This document shows positions 1 to 7,376 of a stretch of DNA of 7,770 nucleotides, in pieces. The DNA is from Clostridia bacterium (GTDB taxonomy: Bacteria > Bacillota > Clostridia > UBA1381). The stretch is taken from NCBI GenBank assembly GCA_017420825.1, contig JAFQNU010000198.1, positions 1 through 7,770 of the forward strand, in the 5' to 3' direction. Positions within the stretch are counted from its first letter, which is position 1; each line of letters starts with the position of its first letter. The position numbers were made by a program, and so were the translations under genes. The notes beneath the pieces are model-generated. The model saw only the letters and a program-made list of their open reading frames with translations, searched no databases and was not told the DNA's origin.

Positions 1-1143
1 AAGCCTATATGTTACAAGCCTTGCGGTTGCTGTAATTGGATTTGATGATTCATTATTGATTTTTGCAGTAAATGTATTACCATCAAATGCTGCATCTGTT
101 ATTGCTAAATCATCAACAAGCTGTGTTGTAAAGGTTATTGTCTTGTCAGCTCCTAACTTCTTACCATCCTTTGCTTCAACCGACGCCGGAATTGTAAGTG
201 TATAGGTTTCAAGTGATAAAAGCTTATCCTTTGGTGTGATTATAACCTTTTTACTACTACTATCAATATCGCACTCAACTGTCTGCTCTATGTTGTTTTC
301 ATCAGTGTACTTTAATGTAATTGTATTTGCATTTAATAGTAGCTTATTAAAGCCAAGCTCTATTGCAGTATCAGCTGAAACATTTACCGCACCATCCTGT
401 ATATTCTGCGAATTAAGAACAAGCGGAATATCTCTTTCAACCTTTACGTCATCTATATTCAAACTAATGTTTTCATATAGGAAAAATCCTATACGACACA
501 AGCCAAGATAAGGTTCATTATCGCCAAATCTTCCCATATAAGATGATATATCAGCTTTATGCTCGGTGCCTCCATTAAAGCTAATTCCATACTTCTTTTC
601 TGAACCATAAAGCATTAAAGTTATATCATACCACTTATCCGCAGAATATTGTGCATCTTCATACAGCACTGTTGCTCCATTCTTCGGATTATGATGCGGT
701 GATGCTACCATCAATTTCCCACCTGAAAGCCAGAAAGCTACATATTGCATCATAGCTCTTGTATCCGTCGCACTTACTGCACCGGACCCTTGCATATAAA
801 TGGGATTGCCACCAATTGACGGAAACTGTACCTTCATAGTTATCTTCACATTACCATCAATCGGCTGTTCAAACACTTTAAACACAGCATGCTTGCTACC
901 TGATGCTGTGGTTACTTTCAGGACACCTCCATCAACACATACCTTATCTGCTGCCACACCTGATATTAATGTAGTATCCCTTGCATCCAATGAACCTGCA
1001 TAACTCCAGTTTTCATTAGAAACAGCTACATTCGAAAAATCGTCAGTGTACGGTTCAGAAAGATACTGCTCATCTGCCAATGCACTAAGTGATGAGAGTG
1101 CAAGCATAGTCGCTGTTAAAATACTTATAAGTCTTTTCTTCAT
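1..1143 (-). CDS. Secreted Con A/laminin-G-like plus Ig-like domain protein (C-terminus outside window)
   Basis: This frame stays open from its ATG at 1143 to base 1, giving 381 residues with no stop. Residues 1-23 are a signal peptide (MKKR, then a hydrophobic stretch ending S-A-L-A) with likely cleavage before DEQ. Residues about 30-238 look like a beta-rich concanavalin/laminin-G-type domain: it opens with D34-D35-F36, has alternating beta patterns, and closes with the typical NIDDVKVERD (229-238). Residues about 240-341 match the bacterial Ig-like Big_5/SbsA pattern, with 'DGAVNVSADTAIELGFNKLL', 'VIITPKDKL', 'YTLTIPA' and a closing 'KTITFTT'. A further beta domain starts near 345 and is cut by the window edge. 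The ATG lies 5 bases after the upstream stop, with AAGGAG 8 bases before it, so translation is probably coupled to the lyase-like gene. Probable role: extracellular glycan binding or a non-catalytic accessory. A catalytic domain further downstream cannot be excluded. The domain calls come from pattern reading, not a search. Confidence 0.85.
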   Translation of the reverse strand, partial: MKKRLISILTATMLALSSLSALADEQYLSEPYTDDFSNVAVSNENWSYAGSLDARDTTLISGVAADKVCVDGGVLKVTTASGSKHAVFKVFEQPIDGNVKITMKVQFPSIGGNPIYMQGSGAVSATDTRAMMQYVAFWLSGGKLMVASPHHNPKNGATVLYEDAQYSADKWYDITLMLYGSEKKYGISFNGGTEHKADISSYMGRFGDNEPYLGLCRIGFFLYENISLNIDDVKVERDIPLVLNSQNIQDGAVNVSADTAIELGFNKLLLNANTITLKYTDENNIEQTVECDIDSSSKKVIITPKDKLLSLETYTLTIPASVEAKDGKKLGADKTITFTTQLVDDLAITDAAFDGNTFTAKINNESSNPITATARLVTYRL

Positions 1144-1148
1144 GTCAA

Positions 1149-3887
1149 TTACTCCTTCCCGGTAACCGTTACATTAGTATCAAGCAAGGTCATTCTCGGA
1201 ACAACCTTTGTTTCCAATTCTTCTTCCTCGCCCGGTCTGTAAATTACTTTTCCGTAATTCATGTTTTCAATATTTATAATGCCATCGGGAGTTGTTATTT
1301 TAAAGTTTGCTGTTTTATCTGTGTAGTTTATAAATATATACTCATCCTCATATGGCTCATAAATAATTGTACAAGAGCAGCCTGCAGGATTTTCTACAGT
1401 TATATCACCCAATGCAAACTCTGTCTTCGTTGACTGAACCATATTTTCTGTTCTTATCATTTCAGAATTTTTAAACGGCTCGTAATCAAGATAATCAAAG
1501 AAATCCATTCTGTTCCACTGTCCATATGAAATATTTGTTACGGGATCCACAGAGCTACTTGATGTAGGTTTTATTTCAGGGGTTTCCTCGTAGTGTTCGC
1601 CACGTATTGCTTCACCATTTACATAGCTTTCCTCTAAAACCATGTTCATTATGTTGACATTTAATTCCATATTATCATCGCCACTGTTATATTTAACAGT
1701 CCATACTTCACCATCATCATAGCTTTCAAAGCTTGTTGTATCCATGTGTGAAGCAAAATCCTGAATTGTTGCATAGTCCTTTTTCTCGCCCATTTCAACG
1801 ATGAAACCATTTCTCTGGCTTACTCTTTCTTCAAAGGTATGTGTTGTTTCCTCACCGTAATAATTATAAGCGGTGATTAACATAGGATTATGCCAGTAAA
1901 CAGTAGGTCCTACATCAAGGTCATTTGAACCTATATATGCTCTCTTTCTTAGCTCATTTCCATAGTCAAGGAAGGAAATATCATATTCTCTACCTAAGCT
2001 TGTTGCATTTAAAGGCTGCAGACATACATAAGTATTAAAATCTTCAATATATATCTTCTCGTCACCCTTGAGTCTTGCAGGAACACCCTCGCCTACAAGC
2101 TTAATTCTTACCTCTTCATCATCTGCTTTTAAAACCTGCACCTGACCCTCTATAAATCTGTCACCAAACCATATTCCCTTTAATTCATCATAAGCGGTTA
2201 TAAGCATCGTTGCTCCCATGCTTTCCCATGAGTCTATAGGAAGTGCATAGTGCGCAGTTGCTGTTTTGCTTCCGTAATCCCCCACACGTCCGGGCCAACA
2301 GGTAACGATAGCTTTATTTTTGTGAACAAGTGGAAATTCCTTACCCCAGCCGTTAGGTACATCCCATGAGCCGTGATTTTTTGCAATCTTAGCATAATCA
2401 TTGTTTGCTAAATCATAGTTATATGTGTACAAAGGCCACATATAAGCAATATCTGAAACATCCTTTATCTCACTTACGTCACCGTTTCTTCTCCATGTAG
2501 CTCTGAATGCCACATCCTGCTGAGACATACCAACATTATACCAGGTTGGTGCTCTTCCGCCTATGGTATACTCCTCCGTCATATAGATATTAAGCTCATC
2601 AATTCTCTTACCCTTTGTAAAGAAGTTACCATATTGCCTGCCGAGCAGTTCCGGTTCATCATCGGTACGAACAGTTGACTTTACGTTGTACGGATACTGT
2701 CTTTGCTTTAGAAGATTATTTGCCCAATCAGGGAAATAAAAGTCAAGATGAGCAACATTTGTAATCCACCAGCCTGAACCTATTGATTCCTGAAGTGCTG
2801 CGAAAAATGGTTCATATGCAGCCATATTAATTATTGTTCTGTAATCCGGACCATCGTTATGTGTAAACATCTGGGTGCCGTAGGCTCTGTGCCATGCTCC
2901 TGCCTGAGAATTTGAAGGATAATGGAAATTATTTGCCATCTGTATTGAATTCCAGTCAAGCAAAAGCTCAAGCTTTGACCTGATTCTTTCATCCTCTGCA
3001 TATAAATAACATATCTGCACGCCTGCATATGTAACTCCGCCATAACCGGGTGATGTTTGTTCTCCAACATCTCCGAATGCTGCAATCTGAGCAATACAAC
3101 GGTCAATATAATCCTCCATACGCTTTAACATTCTGTCATCATCTGCAATCTGAGCATACATCAATCCCTCAACTAAGCCATGAACACCCTGATTGTGAAA
3201 ACAGTTAAATGCCTGCTGCAAGGAAGCTCCGTATGGTGAGAAGCCAACATTACATCTTCCGACTCTTACAATCTGACGATAGAGTGCATCTCTTGCCTCC
3301 GGTGTTAATTTATCCTGAAAATCATACCATATAATGTATAGTGTTCCATCTCCTATTGGTGGAACAGACACACCCGAATGATAATAAAGAGACTCATCAT
3401 CTCCGTATGCGTCTATTATAAGCTGATTTCCCCTCTTGATGCTTTCCTCATCACCCACTAGGAAATTTCCCAATACAGTACCGATAGAATCCTTATATCT
3501 GGCAGAATAATTTGTAAAGTTAACATTATCTGCCATTTTTATTCTCTCGATAAATGCTGCTCTTTTCTCTTCCGGAGTTCCCTCCTTGTACCATGGGAGA
3601 GTCTCATCGCTCACCTTTACCTTTTCTTCCAATCTGAACATACTTTTTGTCTGATCGGGGATTTCTCTTTTATAGATTTCCAATTCAACATTTGATGGTA
3701 AGGATTCAATGTATTCTCTCGTTTCCTTATCAATTTCTTTTATCTCGTAAGCCGTTCCCCTGTTCTGGCTATTCCATTTTGCCACAGCATCATCAAGCTT
3801 TTGTCCCATACCGTTATCGGCAAGAACATTTACCCAACCTGTGGAAAATGTAACAACCAAGAGTGCAGATATAATTCTTTTAATCAT
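1149..3887 (-). CDS. Secreted polysaccharide lyase-like protein, (alpha/alpha)-toroid type
   Basis: 912 residues from the ATG at 3887. A GTG at 3896 is in frame, but it lies only 2 bases from the AAAGGA ribosome site, so ATG (11 bases) or the GTG at 3890 (8 bases) fits better. Residues 1-23 form a signal peptide ending V-L-A before DNG, so the protein is exported. Residues about 100-370 are helix-rich and hold the most enzyme-like motifs: FNCFHNQGVHGLVEG (227-241), SPGYGGVTYAG (279-289) and AWHRAYG (331-337). N232/H236, Y282 and H333/R334 have the order and rough spacing of the Asn/His-Tyr-Arg sets of toroid lyases such as PL8, PL12, PL15 and PL17. From about 400 the protein becomes beta-rich, as in the sandwich domains of these lyases; H505 (NHGSW) could be the sandwich histidine that some of them use. 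A low-complexity linker (PTSSSSVDP) lies near 774. Context supports action on a polymer outside the cell. The exact family and substrate are unknown; it could also be a non-lyase toroid protein. Confidence 0.75.
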   Translation of the reverse strand: MIKRIISALLVVTFSTGWVNVLADNGMGQKLDDAVAKWNSQNRGTAYEIKEIDKETREYIESLPSNVELEIYKREIPDQTKSMFRLEEKVKVSDETLPWYKEGTPEEKRAAFIERIKMADNVNFTNYSARYKDSIGTVLGNFLVGDEESIKRGNQLIIDAYGDDESLYYHSGVSVPPIGDGTLYIIWYDFQDKLTPEARDALYRQIVRVGRCNVGFSPYGASLQQAFNCFHNQGVHGLVEGLMYAQIADDDRMLKRMEDYIDRCIAQIAAFGDVGEQTSPGYGGVTYAGVQICYLYAEDERIRSKLELLLDWNSIQMANNFHYPSNSQAGAWHRAYGTQMFTHNDGPDYRTIINMAAYEPFFAALQESIGSGWWITNVAHLDFYFPDWANNLLKQRQYPYNVKSTVRTDDEPELLGRQYGNFFTKGKRIDELNIYMTEEYTIGGRAPTWYNVGMSQQDVAFRATWRRNGDVSEIKDVSDIAYMWPLYTYNYDLANNDYAKIAKNHGSWDVPNGWGKEFPLVHKNKAIVTCWPGRVGDYGSKTATAHYALPIDSWESMGATMLITAYDELKGIWFGDRFIEGQVQVLKADDEEVRIKLVGEGVPARLKGDEKIYIEDFNTYVCLQPLNATSLGREYDISFLDYGNELRKRAYIGSNDLDVGPTVYWHNPMLITAYNYYGEETTHTFEERVSQRNGFIVEMGEKKDYATIQDFASHMDTTSFESYDDGEVWTVKYNSGDDNMELNVNIMNMVLEESYVNGEAIRGEHYEETPEIKPTSSSSVDPVTNISYGQWNRMDFFDYLDYEPFKNSEMIRTENMVQSTKTEFALGDITVENPAGCSCTIIYEPYEDEYIFINYTDKTANFKITTPDGIINIENMNYGKVIYRPGEEEELETKVVPRMTLLDTNVTVTGKE

Positions 3888-3892
3888 CACTG

Positions 3893-3907
3893 TCACTTTC
3901 CTTTCAT
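3893..3907 (-). promoter_or_regulatory. Ribosome binding site of the lyase-like gene, inside a four-codon ORF
   Basis: ATGAAAGGAAAGTGA reads as a minimal ORF, MKGK-stop, located just after the tandem stops of the binding-protein gene. Its AAAGGA (3899-3904) is the only good ribosome site for the lyase-like gene, whose ATG at 3887 lies 11 bases from AGGA. Whether the tiny ORF is translated is unknown; it may simply be a by-product of the ribosome site. Confidence 0.4.
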
Positions 3908-3911
3908 GTTA

Positions 3912-5339
3912 TTATTTTGTTGCTAAAAATTCATCAACCTGTGCCTGTGCCTCAGCAATAACCTTATCAACACCTGCATTCTTTATTTCCTGAATCATAG
4001 AATCCCAATAAGCTTCAACTGGCTCTGCTCCTGTCTTTAATGAAGGGTGCTTTTGAATAACCTGTGAAATCTGTGAAACCTCTGTTTTTACCTTTTCATT
4101 GCTGAATGTAAATCCGAACAATGCATCTGTTTCAGATGATTCGTTAAACGCAATTGTTTCTTCCCATATTCCGTCTTCCTGTCCTTCTAACAAAAGTGCA
4201 TTAAACTGATTTCCAAATCTCCATGTATTTCCCGGCTCATAACCTGAGTTTTCTCTGTAAACAACTTTTCCTTCTTCATTCAAATCATAATGCTTACCCT
4301 CTATGCCGAATGCAATCAGGTTATAAAGGTCTTTATTTGTATTCATCTGCTCGATAAACTTAACTGCAAGCTCTGGATGCTTTGTGTTTGCTCCAACACC
4401 TATCATGGTATCTCTGAGCGATTTTGCCTGAATTTTTCCTGTTCCAAGCTTTATACATATAACAGGTCTGCCTCTTACAGCCTCATACTCTGCCTCTGCA
4501 CCGGGCTTCCAGATAGCTCTCCATGATGCATATTTTCCTGCCTTTTCATCACTTGTCTGGTCTGTAACAAGAGAAATATCCTGTCTGATATAACCCTTTT
4601 CATACCATTCTCTCATAAGAAGTGCTTCAGCCTGGGTATTATCTCTGTCAAATGCAAATTCAACTTTTCCTGTTTCATGATCCCATACTACACCATTTGA
4701 TATAGAAACGTCTTCTGTCTCGGTATCACCTATTCCGCCGCCACCGCCGGTACGGAACGGATATACCTCAGGATGCTTTTCCTTCAGCCAGTCATAAAAT
4801 GGTTCCAAATCTCTTAATTCCTTTACTTCATCGGCCTTTAAACCATATTCATCTGCTAAATCCTTATAAATATAGATAGCAGGTACAGTTGCTGCAATCT
4901 GATAATTTGCCACTGCATATGTTTCTCCCTGATATTTACCGCACTCTAATATAAAGTCAGGTAATGACTCTGTTAATGCCGGGCAATCCTCAAGGTATTC
5001 ACTAATCGGATACAATCCGCCGTTTGTAACAGCATTTACATAGGGATTGTTATATCCGATAAAGCAAAGGTCATAATCATCACCACTCGCCATATTCATC
5101 TTCATTCTCTCACTGTATGCCGCATCATCTATGTATACCATATTGAGCTTTGCTCCGATTTTCGGAACAAGTATCTCGTTTGCAGCCTCCATAACCGATG
5201 CCAAATCCTGTGGTGTTTCTCCGAACATATACCATTTTAATGTTGGTATTTCATCTGAGTTTCCCTTTGAGCAGGAGCTAAGTCCTATGCTCATTACAGC
5301 CGCCAATGCTAAAGCTGCGATTTTAGTAATTTTTTTCAT
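3912..5339 (-). CDS. ABC sugar transporter substrate-binding lipoprotein (LplA/YtcQ-like, DUF3502-type C-terminus)
   Basis: 475 residues from the ATG at 5339. An in-frame ATG at 5357 would add MKGKRK but has no ribosome site, whereas AAAGGA sits 9 bases before the 5339 ATG. The N-terminus is a lipoprotein signal: KK, a hydrophobic core and the lipobox L20-S-S-C23, so the protein is probably tethered to the outer face of the membrane by Cys23. The body follows the family 1 extracellular solute-binding pattern, with 'PTLKWYMFG' as first strand, 'YDLCFIGYNNPYVNAVTNGGLYPISEYL' spread over 89-116, and 'IGVGANTKHPELAVKFIEQMNTNKDLYNLIAFGIEGKHY' over 313-351. The last ~70 residues (FGFTF, then VIQKHP, LKTG, AGVDKV and EAQAQVDEF) resemble DUF3502, common in Clostridia proteins of this class. 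A run of five glycines lies at 198-202. The gene ends with tandem stops TAA-TAA. Role: captures an oligosaccharide, probably one released by the co-encoded secreted protein, and passes it to the two permeases. The ligand cannot be read from the sequence. Confidence 0.93.
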   Translation of the reverse strand: MKKITKIAALALAAVMSIGLSSCSKGNSDEIPTLKWYMFGETPQDLASVMEAANEILVPKIGAKLNMVYIDDAAYSERMKMNMASGDDYDLCFIGYNNPYVNAVTNGGLYPISEYLEDCPALTESLPDFILECGKYQGETYAVANYQIAATVPAIYIYKDLADEYGLKADEVKELRDLEPFYDWLKEKHPEVYPFRTGGGGGIGDTETEDVSISNGVVWDHETGKVEFAFDRDNTQAEALLMREWYEKGYIRQDISLVTDQTSDEKAGKYASWRAIWKPGAEAEYEAVRGRPVICIKLGTGKIQAKSLRDTMIGVGANTKHPELAVKFIEQMNTNKDLYNLIAFGIEGKHYDLNEEGKVVYRENSGYEPGNTWRFGNQFNALLLEGQEDGIWEETIAFNESSETDALFGFTFSNEKVKTEVSQISQVIQKHPSLKTGAEPVEAYWDSMIQEIKNAGVDKVIAEAQAQVDEFLATK

Positions 5340-5348
5340 TTTTCTCTT

Positions 5349-5354
5349 TCCTTT
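5349..5354 (-). promoter_or_regulatory. Ribosome binding site that decides the binding-protein start
   Basis: AAAGGA lies 9 bases (from AGGA) before the ATG at 5339. The in-frame ATG at 5357 lies upstream of this site and has only AU-rich sequence before it, so the shorter protein, which also has a conventional lipoprotein signal, is preferred. Confidence 0.7.
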
Positions 5355-5376
5355 CATAAATTAAAATTATATATTC

Positions 5377-5394
5377 AGATGCACTTATGCATCT
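5377..5394 (-). promoter_or_regulatory. Intercistronic hairpin before the binding-protein gene
   Basis: AGATGCA (5377-5383), a 4-base loop, and TGCATCT (5388-5394) form a perfect 7-pair stem in the 70-base gap between the LplC-type permease and the binding protein. In the transcript it is followed by GAATATATAATTTT rather than a run of U, so it is not a clear terminator. It may instead set an RNA processing or stability boundary. A TATAAT on the minus strand just after it (5366-5371) lacks a recognisable -35 box. Confidence 0.45.
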
Positions 5395-5409
5395 TAATAC
5401 CGTAAAGTA

Positions 5410-6294
5410 TTATCCCTTAACACTTCCCACAGTTAAACCCTTAACAAAATATTTCTGAAAGAACGGGAACACTACAAGAACCGGTCCTGCAACAACAACC
5501 GCCATCGCCATACGAACCGTTTCAGATGGAATTTCCGATAATGCTTTTAACAAATTCAAGTTGCTTGTATCCATCTGCAGAAGTTCTATATTTTTAAGTA
5601 TTCTCTGAAGCATATACTGCAATGAAAACAGCTTTGAATTATTAATGTAAAGCATTGAAGTATTCCAGTCATTCCACTTTGCAAGGAATGTAAATAATGC
5701 AACCGTTGCCAAAACAGGCTTTGATAACGGAAGAATTATTGTAAGGAATATTCTGTATTCGCTTGAGCCGTCAATTACTGCCGCCTCAGTTATTTCATAC
5801 GGAATTCCTGTAAAGAATGTTCTCATCATGAACACATACCACGGACTTATCAATCCCGGAAGAATATATACCCATATATTATCACCAAGATGAAGATATT
5901 GTGTTATTAGTATATAAGTCGGAACAAGTCCGCCGTTAAACAGCATTGTAAAGTACAAAAAGAATGACATCTGACTTTTACCCTTTAAATCCCTCTTTGA
6001 TAAAACAAATGCTATCATTGCCATAAACAACACACTCAGTACCATAGATACAATTGAAAATATCGCTGTTACCTTATACGCATTTAATATAGTTGTAGGA
6101 TTATCAAACACATATTTATATGCCGCAAAGTCAATGTTCATAGGAATAAGCTTATATCCATATTCAAGAATATCTCTTTCATTAGATAATGAAACCGCCA
6201 CCACTAATAGGAAAGGAAGAATAATTAATGAACTTAAAACTATAAATAATATGTTTAAAATAATCTGAGGTATGTATTTCTGTTTCTTTTTCAT
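5410..6294 (-). CDS. Carbohydrate ABC transporter permease, LplC/YtcP type
   Basis: 294 residues, usual length for this MalG-like inner-membrane subunit. Hydrophobic segments lie near 10-36, 72-98, 110-131, 140-157, 186-205 and 261-279, giving about six membrane spans. The cytoplasmic EAA loop that docks on the ATPase is clear: E170-A-A then D175-G176 and ending L188-P189. The C-terminus FVKGLTVGSVKG is the characteristic ending of LplC-type permeases. A GGGAG ribosome site precedes the ATG by about 9 bases, and the gene starts 18 bases after the LplB-type gene stops. It forms a heterodimeric channel with that gene product for sugar uptake. No ATPase gene is visible here; transporters of this type commonly use a shared MsmK-like ATPase encoded elsewhere (known for the family, inferred here). 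Confidence 0.95.
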   Translation of the reverse strand: MKKKQKYIPQIILNILFIVLSSLIILPFLLVVAVSLSNERDILEYGYKLIPMNIDFAAYKYVFDNPTTILNAYKVTAIFSIVSMVLSVLFMAMIAFVLSKRDLKGKSQMSFFLYFTMLFNGGLVPTYILITQYLHLGDNIWVYILPGLISPWYVFMMRTFFTGIPYEITEAAVIDGSSEYRIFLTIILPLSKPVLATVALFTFLAKWNDWNTSMLYINNSKLFSLQYMLQRILKNIELLQMDTSNLNLLKALSEIPSETVRMAMAVVVAGPVLVVFPFFQKYFVKGLTVGSVKG

Positions 6295-6312
6295 TTTAAT
6301 TTTCTCCCTTCT

Positions 6313-7254
6313 TTAGAATAATGAACCCTCTTCATTTATCTTCTTACTTGCATAGTTTGTAATTATTACAAGTACAAATCCAACCACCGACTGTAATAAT
6401 CCTGATGCCGAGGACATTCCCATATCCCCTATCTCTCTCATTGCACGGAATACAAATGTTGAAACAACATCTGTTGTCTCATACAACACAGGTAAATTTC
6501 TCGGAATCTGATAGAACAGTCCGAAATCCGCATTGAATATACCACCTATTTTTAATATAGTAAGCATTATTATTAATGGAACAATAGTTGGTATCATTAC
6601 ATGATATACCTTTCTGAACCTTGATGCACCATCTATCTCTGCCGCTTCAAGCAATGACTCATCAACACCCATTAATGCAGCATAGTAAACAACAGAGTCC
6701 ATACCTACATGCTTCCATATATTTGTTATTGTAAGTATTACAGGCCAGTAGCCAGGCTCGGAATACCAATCCACCCCGGCAAGTCCTACACTTTGCAGTA
6801 TTCCGTTCAAGATTCCATATGATGGCTGTAACAATGCATATACCATGTATGCTACGATAACCCATGACAAAAAGTTTGGTGTAATTAATATTGTCTGATA
6901 AACCTTTGTTGCATTCCTTGATTTGATGTTAAATAATAATACTGCCACAGTTAAGGCCGCTAAAATTCCTACAACTATAAATATTGAATTCATCATCAGC
7001 GTGTTTCTGACAGCTATCGGAAAGTCATCCGACACAAACAGGAATTTAAAATTATCAAAGCCACACCATTCGCTTCCGAAGATACCCTTATTAAATTTGT
7101 AATTTTTAAAGGCAATTATAATTCCGAACATAGGTATGTATGCAAATACAAACACCAATAACAATGGTATTGATGCGAGCGAATACAGCTCAAACATTCG
7201 CCGCCTGTTTCTTCCTTTTCCACTAACCCCGGTTGTACTTATTTGCGTTTTCAT
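6313..7254 (-). CDS. Carbohydrate ABC transporter permease, LplB type
   Basis: 313 residues, usual for the MalF-like partner of LplC. The N-terminus is basic (GKGRNRRR at 12-19), followed by about six hydrophobic spans starting near 25-50, 88-108, 119-142, 170-192, 218-240 and 282-300. The motif 'YIPMFGIIIAFKNYKF' (39-54) is typical of LplB proteins. The EAA loop reads E203-A-A then D208-G209 and ends I221-P222. It is the first gene of the minus-strand operon: GGGAG lies 7 bases before the ATG, within a leader of about 70 bases from the proposed promoter. Role: one half of the membrane channel for imported oligosaccharide, paired with the next gene and the downstream lipoprotein. Confidence 0.95.
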   Translation of the reverse strand: MKTQISTTGVSGKGRNRRRMFELYSLASIPLLLVFVFAYIPMFGIIIAFKNYKFNKGIFGSEWCGFDNFKFLFVSDDFPIAVRNTLMMNSIFIVVGILAALTVAVLLFNIKSRNATKVYQTILITPNFLSWVIVAYMVYALLQPSYGILNGILQSVGLAGVDWYSEPGYWPVILTITNIWKHVGMDSVVYYAALMGVDESLLEAAEIDGASRFRKVYHVMIPTIVPLIIMLTILKIGGIFNADFGLFYQIPRNLPVLYETTDVVSTFVFRAMREIGDMGMSSASGLLQSVVGFVLVIITNYASKKINEEGSLF

Positions 7255-7255
7255 C

Positions 7256-7308
7256 TGAACACTCCCTCTTTTTTTCTAAATAGTATACACATACGCAGAC
7301 TGTGTTCA
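7256..7308 (-). promoter_or_regulatory. Leader inverted repeat bracketing the first ribosome site
   Basis: Arms GTGTTCA (7302-7308) and TGAACAC (7256-7262) are perfect complements. In the operon transcript they would pair across a 39-base loop that contains the GGGAG ribosome site, and the near arm is the spacer between that site and the ATG at 7254. It could affect translation of the first permease, but seven pairs across a long loop is a weak structure. Confidence 0.25.
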
Positions 7309-7323
7309 CTATATTTCATTTTT

Positions 7324-7341
7324 ATGACATAATTATATCAT
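7324..7341. promoter_or_regulatory. Near-palindrome over the operon -10 box, candidate operator
   Basis: ATGACATAATTATATCAT is an 18-base palindrome with one mismatched pair (position 5 against 14). It covers the extended -10 box of the minus-strand operon, so a protein bound here would block polymerase. The symmetry is partly helped by AT-richness. Confidence 0.35.
7332..7340 (-). promoter_or_regulatory. Extended -10 promoter of the transporter/lyase operon
   Basis: On the minus strand the sequence reads TGATATAAT: a perfect TATAAT (7332-7337) with the TGn extension (7338-7340). The hexamer 17 bases upstream is TATAAA, a poor -35 box. A weak -35 with a good extended -10 fits a promoter that needs an activator. 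Transcription would start near 7325, leaving a leader of about 70 bases before the permease ATG at 7254. Confidence 0.55.
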
Positions 7342-7361
7342 GAATTTTGCACAATTTATAG

Positions 7362-7376
7362 TGACAATTTTTGTCA
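7362..7376. repeat. Inverted repeat TGACA-N5-TGTCA, candidate regulator site
   Basis: Arms at 7362-7366 and 7372-7376 are perfect. The right arm extends to TGTCATAAA (7372-7380), whose exact reverse complement TTTATGACA lies at 7321-7329, so the -10 region is framed by matching 9-base arms. Relative to a minus-strand start near 7325, the N5 repeat lies at about -37 to -51, where an activator would touch polymerase. Confidence 0.4.

Noticed and set aside
236..511. 91-codon plus-strand frame opposite the Con A/Ig-domain gene
   Set aside because: No ribosome site, no recognisable domain, and it lies fully opposite a well-supported secreted protein gene.
800..1003. 67-codon plus-strand frame
   Set aside because: Antisense to the laminin-G-like domain coding region and has no protein-like features.
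2831..3106. 91-codon minus-strand frame inside the lyase-like gene
   Set aside because: Alternative frame of the most conserved-looking part of that gene; composition is not protein-like.
3647..3853. 68-codon plus-strand frame opposite the start of the lyase-like gene
   Set aside because: Antisense shadow without ribosome site.
4290..4526. 78-codon plus-strand frame opposite the binding-protein gene
   Set aside because: Antisense shadow of a clear solute-binding protein.
4729..4753. CCGCCGCCACCGCCGG-like run as a microsatellite or structural element
   Set aside because: It encodes a five-glycine run in the binding protein and is too short to treat as an independent repeat.
5131..5364. 77-codon plus-strand frame with hydrophobic C-terminus
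   Set aside because: The hydrophobic part is the reverse reading of the lipoprotein signal peptide.
5366..5371. TATAAT on the minus strand as an internal promoter for the binding-protein gene
   Set aside because: No -35 box at 16-19 bases and no TGn extension; AT-rich gap makes a chance match likely.
6662..6865. 67-codon minus-strand frame inside the LplB-type gene
   Set aside because: Out-of-frame shadow within a permease with intact EAA motif.
7338..7355. Possible CcpA cre site around TGAATTTTGCACAA
   Set aside because: Lacks the central CG and the symmetry of the cre consensus.
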